In this document: positions 38,301 through 47,300 of the stretch, in pieces
How the letters are laid out: each line of letters begins with the position of its first letter
Numbering within the stretch: position 1 is the stretch's first letter
Assembly: GCA_964016985.1 (NCBI GenBank)
Contig: OZ024821.1
Coordinates: 91,688,093-91,752,092 of the forward strand
Direction of reading: 5' to 3'
DNA from: Anodontia alba
Lineage: Eukaryota > Mollusca > Bivalvia > Lucinida > Lucinidae
Length of the DNA stretch: 64,000 nt
The notes under the pieces: generated by a model
The model's input: only the letters and a program-made list of their open reading frames with translations
What the model was told of the DNA's origin: nothing
Databases searched by the model: none
Program-made: the position numbers and the translations under genes

Positions 38301-41300
38301 TATTTTCTATGGTCATTCTCTTCCTTTCGCTGATTCAAGCAGGGCAGTTGTCTGTTTCTGGCAGAAGAAAGTGCACAATACTGGTTAACCATTTAGAAGA
38401 CTAAGCCTGCCCAATAAATGTGTGGTTTGGTAAACTGGCCACGCTCAACATGACCCCACTTGGTTGACTGAGCCGTAAAACCTCAACACAAACAAATTTT
38501 TATTTTAAAGTTATTTCAGATGTTTCATATGAGATGGACATGTAAGTTGCTTAGTACCTATTTACCATTAGTATTTGGACAGGCAGGCAACAGTGTATAT
38601 CAAGATGAGACGCATCTCATTACACAGTTTGCCTCTCATCCAGCAATTTTTAGACACAACATCAGGTAGTTAATTCTACTTGTTCAAATTTAAGAACAAG
38701 CATGGTAAGGAGTTGAGGTATCCGAATACTTAGGGTACATATGGTATATTATGTACAAAGCTGACAATTTACTAGTGGGGTAAGATGTTAAGGGGAATGG
38801 CTACACTTTCACGGGAGGCAACTCTGTTAAAATAGTTTTCCCTCCTTCTGAATAGGGGTCTGCTCTGAAAGGAAAGAATCTGCTTCCTTTGGGAGCAGAT
38901 TCTTTCCTTTTAGAGCAGACCCCTATTCAGAAGGACATCGGTGTGCAGGGAAGCATCCAGGAAGTCAGAAAAGTTGTCTCCTTTGTGGAAAATAGCAGGT
39001 GTACTGATTCACCTTAATAAATAGTTCAGTTGTTGCTTTATCTTTGCAGGAAACTGGTGCATTAAAATTAGGGACCCATACAGGGCAAATTCAGCAAGGG
39101 CATATATATTCTGGAGGTTGGTGTTTTTGTTGTTAGCAGGGGTATATATATCCAGGATTTCACATATGGGAATTTGACTTTTTGAGTAGGGATGGGTGTC
39201 CTATTTTCCCTTGATTTTCGCAAAGTTTCCTATGAAAATGAAATAATTAAGGTTCAAGAGGAAGTTTTTTAACCTATGAAGTTGCCATTGATTTGAATCT
39301 CAGAATTTTGATGATATTTTCTCTTTCCTGAAAATAATGCCATAATAAAGCCTTACAAGTACAAAACAGAACCAAGATATATATAAAAAAAGTTTTTCTT
39401 TGGTATTAAAGTTTCACACAATTAAACTTCATTATTAGTATAATTTTAATATGTTTATTATTTTCAAAATATTCAGTCCTAATCAGTTTGTTGATATATA
39501 TACAGCCTGAACTGAGCCTATACGGTGTACATTGCCATGTGATTTGATGAGGCCTCGTGCTTTTGTAGGTCATGAAGAATGTGTATAATGATTAGTTTAG
39601 ACATTGATTAAACTGCATTCAGATGGGCTCCATAGCACAGATCAAGGGGTCACAAATGTGAATCCTAGCTCGGCCTCATACCGTCCGACTGGAGACCAGG
39701 AGGTCGCAGGTTCAACCCCCGCCGTGGTCGGCAACATTCTTTCGTGGAGATTGATCATGAAATATTTTCTACGGTCATTCTCTCCCTTCCACTGATTCAA
39801 GAAGGGCAGTTGTCAGTTTCTGGTGAAAGAATGTGCACAATACTGGTTAACCGCTTAGAGGATTAAGCCTGCCCAGTAAACATGTGGTTAGGTAAACTGA
39901 CCATGCTCGACATGACCCCATTGGGTTGACTGGGCGTAAAACCTCAACACAAACAAAGTTCGGCCTCATAACTTTCATGGCGATTTATCATGAAATCATT
40001 TCTATCATCATTCTCTCCCTTCCACTGATTCAAGAAGGGCAGTTGTCAGTTACCTGCAGAAGTACTGGTTAACTACTTATGGATTAACCCTTCTCTTGCT
40101 GAACACGACATGCCCTGTCTTAGCAAACAGTGTAGATCCAGATCAGTTGGCTTCTGAAGAAGCCAACTGATCTGGATCTGCACTGTTTGCCATTAAGTAT
40201 GTGAATTTATAACAACAATCTGGATCAAGTAATATGATTGGCTGAAAATTAGAAGTGGGTGTGACATCTTAATTTATTCAGCATGACAAGGGTTAGGCCT
40301 GTCAAGGAAAAGTTTGTGTGGACTAACTGACCAGATTGACATGAACTTAACCCTTCTCCTGCAGAACATGACATGTCCTGTATTGGCAAATAGTGTAGAT
40401 CCAGATCAGTTGGCTTCTGAAGAAGCCAACTGATCTGGATCTGCACTGTTTGTCATTGAATATGTGAATTTCTATCAAAAACCTGTATCAAGTAATCTGA
40501 TTGGCTGGAAATTAGAAGTGGGTGTGGCATCTTAATTTATTCAGCAAGGCAAGGGTTAACAGTGTTGACTGGGCTGTAAAATCTAACCCAAACATACAAA
40601 CAAAAACTGCATTCAGGAAACAAGACAGAAAGTCCCTTCATTCTTTGCAATTTTGATTTGTTTGACATGCCAGTTTATACATGTGATCTTTGTTAGAAAT
40701 TTTGTGTGACAACAGTTTTAAATACATGTATTTTGCTTATTTTTTGGAGAAAATAGGAATTGACATTTCATGTGGATTGACAATTCACATGAATTGTCGA
40801 GTCCTGAAAATAGGAATTGACATTTCATGTGATTTGTCTCCTTTGGAGACAATTCACATGAATTGTCAAATCCTATTTTCTCTGAAAAAATAAGAAAAAT
40901 ATCAGAATTTTGTCATCTGTTAATAATGTCATGATAAGCGTTCTAAGAGTTAATTAATTTTTTTTTTATCACTTACTTTTTAGGCTCTATTGAAGTGTTT
41001 TCAGAGCTAATGGGCTCTTATAATAAAGAAGTGTTATATGTTGGGGACCATATATTTGGTGATATCTTAAAATCAAAGAAACTGCGTGGGTGGAGAACTT
41101 TTCTGGTTATTCCTGAACTTTCTCAGGAGTTGATGGTGTGGACGGACAAGAAACAGTTGTTTTCAACTCTAGAAGATCTGGATTATCAAATAGGTGAATT
41201 ATACAGGTGGGTTTTGATCTTTTATTAACAATTTTATTAATCTTGTATGTTAAGTGGATTCTTCTACCACATCTCTTTGGACCAGTCTGTTTCTAATAGC

Positions 41301-44300
41301 AGGGTGTCTGGTTAGTATTTTTTATTATAGAAATTCCTGTATTTAATGCAAACAGCGTAGACCCTGATCAGATATCATGTCCTGCGGCATTTGATCTTGG
41401 TCTGCTATGTTTACCATTTACCCTTTGTGGGGACTCCAGACTCAGATGGATTAAAGAGAATAAACACACTTTTTATACCCCGCCACACATTAGTGGCGGG
41501 GTATTATGGTATCCCATTGGCTGTCCATCCATCCGTCTGTCTGTATTTTCGTTTCCAGACGATAACTTGAATAAATATCAATGAATAAATTCCAAACTTG
41601 GTATGTGCATTGATATTATGAAGATCTGATTTTGGATTGTTAATGGGCAAATTTTGTCAATTTTTGACAGTTATCTGCCCGCGACAGATCCATATTTTCA
41701 TTTCCGGATGATAACTTTAGTAAATATCAATAGATTTTCACCAAACTTGGTGTGTGTGTTGATATTGTGGAGATCTGCTTTGGGAATGCTGATAGGCAAA
41801 TTTCGTCAATTTTTGACAAGAGTTATCTGCCTGGGACACGTCTGTATTTTTATTTCTGGAAGATAACTTCACTAAATATCAATGGATTTTCACCAAACTT
41901 GGTGTGTGCATTGATATTGTGGACATCTGCTTTGAGATTGCTAATGGTAGAATTTCGTCTTTATTTTTGACAGAGTTATCTTCCCGCAACACATCTGTAT
42001 TTTACTTTCAGAACAATAACTTGAGTAAATCTCAGTGGATTCTCACCAAATTTGATATGTGCATTGAGATTGTGGAGATCTGCTTTGGGATTGCTCATTG
42101 GCAAATTTTGTCAATTTTTGACAGTTATCTGCCCATGACACGATAATGGCGGGGTATTATCGTTTCACGTTCTAATAGTCAAAGGCTTGACCCAATTTTT
42201 TAGCTTGCCTTAAAAGTCTAGGAAGAGCTGTTATTGTCATGTTGTCGGTGTTGGTGTCAGTATTCATCATTGTCACACTTGCATTGCAGTTCCACTATCG
42301 AGCTTTTGAAAGAACAATATCACATGAATGCAACACTCCAGATAAGATGCTTTTTTCAACTAAAAGCTATGGATATAACAGTCTAAGTACCAACAAAATC
42401 CATCTAGGTGTTCACATAGCTCAACACAAGAACAGTAGCCAGAAAATTATTTTTTCTTATTTCTTAACAAAATCACATAGGTACCCATTAGAAGCACATT
42501 GCTGCTATACAACAATGATACCTTATAGAATCTACCATGATAATCCTAAATATTAGGACAGCCAGGCCTAAGCAAACAGTGAAGACCCAGATCAGATGCC
42601 ACAGAATGTGGCATCTGATCAGGGTCTACACTGTTTGCCACTCATCCATCAATATTGTAAACACATCAACAGGTAGTGGAGCAGATTTTTGAAAATTACA
42701 GGACAAGTATGGTAAGGAGTTAAGATGTCCCAATATTTAGAATAAATGGCAGAGAGTGTAAACTTTGATCAGACTGCAGCTCACAGTTTGATCTGGGTCT
42801 GTGCTTTTTGTATAAGTTATGGGTATGAATTGCAGTTTTTAGTAGGCTATAATACCTCAATTATTAGATATTTCTCTGGACAGGCACCATGGAAGGTGAG
42901 TCGGGAAAATGTTTATTTCATGAAGTTTTTTGTGTATGAGTATGTGTGTGTTTTCTTTTTTTTTTTTTTTTTTTTTTTTTACCTTTTTTATCTGTAAAAT
43001 GGCATCTTTCTAAATCGTTTTACATTTTTTGAAACTTAATATTGCATGAGACTGAGAAATAGTCAAATCAAAATGAGTAATATAAATGCAGGCAGGAGTT
43101 TTTTTCCAGTTCATTCAAAAAATAATTTCACAACCAGCAGATATATGTATCATAATTTCACAGCCAAGCAGATATGTGTTATTTTAGCTGCACGCAATCA
43201 CACATCTAATCATTTTTAATGTGGCCAATTGTGCATGTTTCTTTTATGTGAAGACAGTTAGTTACAATTTATGAAGTTGGTAGCTGATAGCAGCTAAGTT
43301 AATCTGAAATTGTCAGTTCTCATGATAGTAAGTATTAAAACATTATCAATAAGTAAAATGGTAGGAGCTTAAAAACTTGTGCAGGGGCTCTCAGAAGCAT
43401 ACTAGTGTGTGTAAAATGACAATAGCTTCAGTATAATCTTTTAGCATATTGGCAAAGTTAGGCCATGCTACATTTATTATGGCAGAGTTAGTTCTCATGC
43501 CTCTTAAATTTCTCCTTAACTCTTTCACTGCCAAATTTCAGATGGCATTTGTGGTCTGTCTTTTTTTTTAAACAAACTATTGCTTGGAAAGAAGTTTATA
43601 TTTAAAGTTGAAAGAGTGAATGTCAAACAGCATAGATCCAGATGAGATGACTCATTATGAGCCATCTCATCTGGATCTATGCTGTTTGCAAAAGCCTATT
43701 ATTATCACCTATGGCAGTGAAAGAGTTAAATGCATTCTTGTTTCCACAATTTAAGAAAAAATGAACTAGGATGTTGATAATAGGCACTTTAATTGGTAAG
43801 CTATAGATTACCTGACTTTGTAATTTATGAGTCTGTTCCGTAACTGTTGAGTTATGCCCCCTTCTTCAGTTTTTGCCGTGATCTGTGAAAAACATAGTTC
43901 AATACTTCAACATATTTTCTAGTCAAGAAATAATTTGTGTTACACACATATTGAAGATTTATATGAAGGGATTTGCTTTCCTCATTAGGATAGGGTGCAT
44001 GGGTACACAGTTCTGCTCACTGACAAATCTAGTTTTATATTGTTTGCTTGCCTTAGATGTTAAGGCAATTACTTCTAATGTTTTGCCTTTGACATTGATA
44101 TGAATGAAGAAGAAGTGCATGTACTGCAATAAGTTTCTGTAGTTATGGACAGCCTAGGCAGAATTTTTCTCACAACGATATGGAGCATCCTTGCACAGAG
44201 CCTTTATCGGTATCTTGTCATCTTTGATAGGATGTTAAAACTAAAAACATAATCATATTATGAATATAAATATTCCCATTTGAAATTTTTATTGCACAGA

Positions 44301-47300
44301 AACTAAGTTAAAATTCTAAAGTCTTAAAAACACAACTAAAATAATATAAGAAACTTGGTTTAACTCTAAACCAAAAAAAAAAAAAAATAAATAAATAAAG
44401 TGCAGATTTTATATACTAGTACATGTTTATTTTGTTGACCATTTAGATTTCCAGTCATACCAAAGTTATTTTTTCCCTTTTGATATTTAAATTCAGCAAG
44501 TTAAAAGTTAAGGGGATACACAAGGTAGATGTTTGGCCACTGCGAACAAGAATGACAACTTTAGTGACTCCCTCCTTGCTTTCCTTCATACAAGTACCAA
44601 GCCAGTCTTGACAGTTGTCTCCTCTGAATGTGTATCCATACGTGTAATAGGGACATTCGGGGTCCCAGACAAGTTGAATATTTCTCTTCTTTCTCTATAA
44701 AAACATACTGTACCATAGATCTAGATAAGAGTGGGTATCAGGTAAATAGTTTTCTTATTTCTCTATGAAAACATATGTTGTTGGTGCTCATTAGAAGTGC
44801 CTCGCTGAGGCACTTCTAATGAGTACCCACAACATATGTTTTCGTAGAGAAATAAGAAAAATATAGATATGTTTTGATTGAAAAAAAGCACCTATCAAGA
44901 GCTATGCTGTACAATGTTTCATTAGAATGAAGGGAATAAACTGATTCTGTTATATTCTCATAGCATTTTTACAGAGAAATAAGAAAAATATTCATTCTTT
45001 TATCCATTTATCCACAATATAACAACTTTTTTGATCCTTATTAAATATGCGCACTGTGTACCTTCTATACCATTTCTCATTAATTCAAAGTCCAAGGGAC
45101 TCGAGTTTTCAGTTTGAGTTAACAGTGGTTTGAGTTAAAAGGAGTTAAACTATAGAGAAAGAATAGAAAACTGAACCACATTTGTGTCAAATTTTACTTT
45201 GACATATGCAGGTGCTTTGAGATGCTAGTGTTTGAGGTAACAAAAATCAACTGCACATATGTTTATAATTTTATTCTCCTTTTCCAGAAATTTAGACAGT
45301 GGTTGTGATATAAAACCAGACATAACTAGCATACAACGAACTATAAAGGTAATTGATGTCTACTCTTTAAATATTGAATTTACCCTCAGTATTAGGACAG
45401 ACAGGCCTGGCCCTCAGGTTATAAAACTTTTTTCATGCTCAACTCAGCTGTTAATCAATCTTCTGACAAAATTTATTTTCAGGGAAAATTGGGCTTAGAA
45501 TTTCATCAAATATTGTCAGGAGCAAATACATTTGTTGTACAGGTGACTCTCGTGACTCTCTTTTTCTCTAAGTCCAAGAGATCAGCCAAAGTACATTTTT
45601 ACTTTGAGTTATCAGTAGTTTGAGATCGCCAATGTATGACATCATTGACCTTATACATTGAAGTGGCTTGCTTGGAAAAACGTAACCAGAACTTGCATGT
45701 ACATCTATCAGCCTTTATGCAATTACATACTGGAGAGAAACAAAAATATTTGTGATACATGTGAGGCTGGCCTAGATGACTCGGATGCATGTCCAACTGG
45801 TGATCAAGAGGTTGCAGGTTCGACAACATTCGTGGAGATTTGATCATGAAATATTTTCAACGGTTATCCTCCCCCTTCCACAGATTTTGAAAATGCAATT
45901 GTCAGTTTCTGGCAAAAGAATGTGCTCAATACTGGTTAACTGCTTAGAAGACTAAGCCTACCCATTAAAAGTGTGGTTAGGTAAACTGACCACGCTCAGC
46001 ATGACCCCATTGGGTTGACTGGGCCATAAAACCTCAACACAAACAAAAACCTTTTTTGGGGTCTAGTCTAAAATGGTACACAGCTGATGGTAGTCAGTAG
46101 GATTTGTTCACTTATTAGAATAAGTACAGTAAGAGAGTTATTCTACAGTAGGTACAGTAGGGAGTTAGGTGCATGAATATTTAGGATAACAACCGTAACT
46201 CCTGTTTGTATTTTCAGTCAGTGACACATGAGATGGACATGTCATATGGTATAATAGGAAGTCTGTTTAGAAGTGGTAAGTCTTTGGTACTTGCATGTAG
46301 TAACTGCATGTATTTACGGTAAATGTCATAAAATTTTGAAAACTTTATGCCATTCTTTTTTTGGCCCAATTTTTGCTTTTTATGCCGTTGTTTCTTAAAA
46401 TACTCAGTGGAATGGCAAACAGTGTAGACCCTGATCAGACTGCTCCTTAGGAGCAGTCTGATCAGGGTCTGCATTGTTTGCATATGGCATTTTGTCAGAA
46501 ACTTTGGTGTTCAAAACTTTAGGACATTTGCTATACTGCATTTGTTTATTTCCCCATAGCATACATGCTGTGTTCATATATCAAATGACTTTTTTTGTCA
46601 AAGTTTTGTGTTAACCCTTGTCCTGCTGAACCCGGATATACCCTGCATTTGCAAACAGTGTAGATCCAGATCAGTTGGCTTCTGAAGAAGCCAACTGATC
46701 TGGATCCACACTGTTTGCCACTAAGTATGTGAATTTATAAAAACAATCTGGATCAAGAAATCTGATTGGCTAAAAATTAGAAGTGGGTGTGGCATCTTAA
46801 TTTATTCAGCAGGACAAGGGTTAAGTGTTTTCCTTTGCTTATTTCTCAAAGTTCTTACTTGCAACTGCTGATATGTGGTTAGCCTTAATACAGGATAGAT
46901 ACTGTTTGAATTGCTTTATCTTGTTGCTCCTGTTGACTAAAGGTCAAGATCACAGACTTCAAGCATTTGTTTGTTTGTTTTTTTGTGTGTGTTTTTTTTT
47001 CTTTGCTTATATGTCTAAAAGTTCATATTTAATGGTGGGATTTAAAGTGTCTTTGTGGGTTTAAATCTCACTGGCTGCAGAATTCTGCTCATGACTGTAT
47101 GACACTCTCTGTTTCATTATCACTCTTGCATCATCTATTGACTTATCATTATAGCCGTTTCATTACAAAACCAAGCTAGTACACCAAATGACCCTCATGG
47201 GTTGATGTGTCGTTAAACCTAAACTCATTTCACCATTGCATCATCTAGATATGACAAATATTTTTGAAAGAGACAAAAAAAAAAAAAGAACAAGCAAAAT

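Larger units (their letters stand above)
39610..40616 (+). mobile_element. SINE-A (older subfamily) split by three later insertions
   Basis: A perfect 13-bp duplication AAACTGCATTCAG (39610-39622 and 40604-40616) brackets pieces 39623-39680, 39960-40087, 40293-40350 and 40556-40603, which join into one SINE. Insertions are a younger SINE-A and two P1 MITEs. Confidence 0.95.

Noticed and set aside
42239..42556. 105-codon open frame starting with a hydrophobic segment
   Set aside because: The start lies at the edge of a tandem-repeat element and the rest contains M3/beta-like sequence; no homologous family is apparent.
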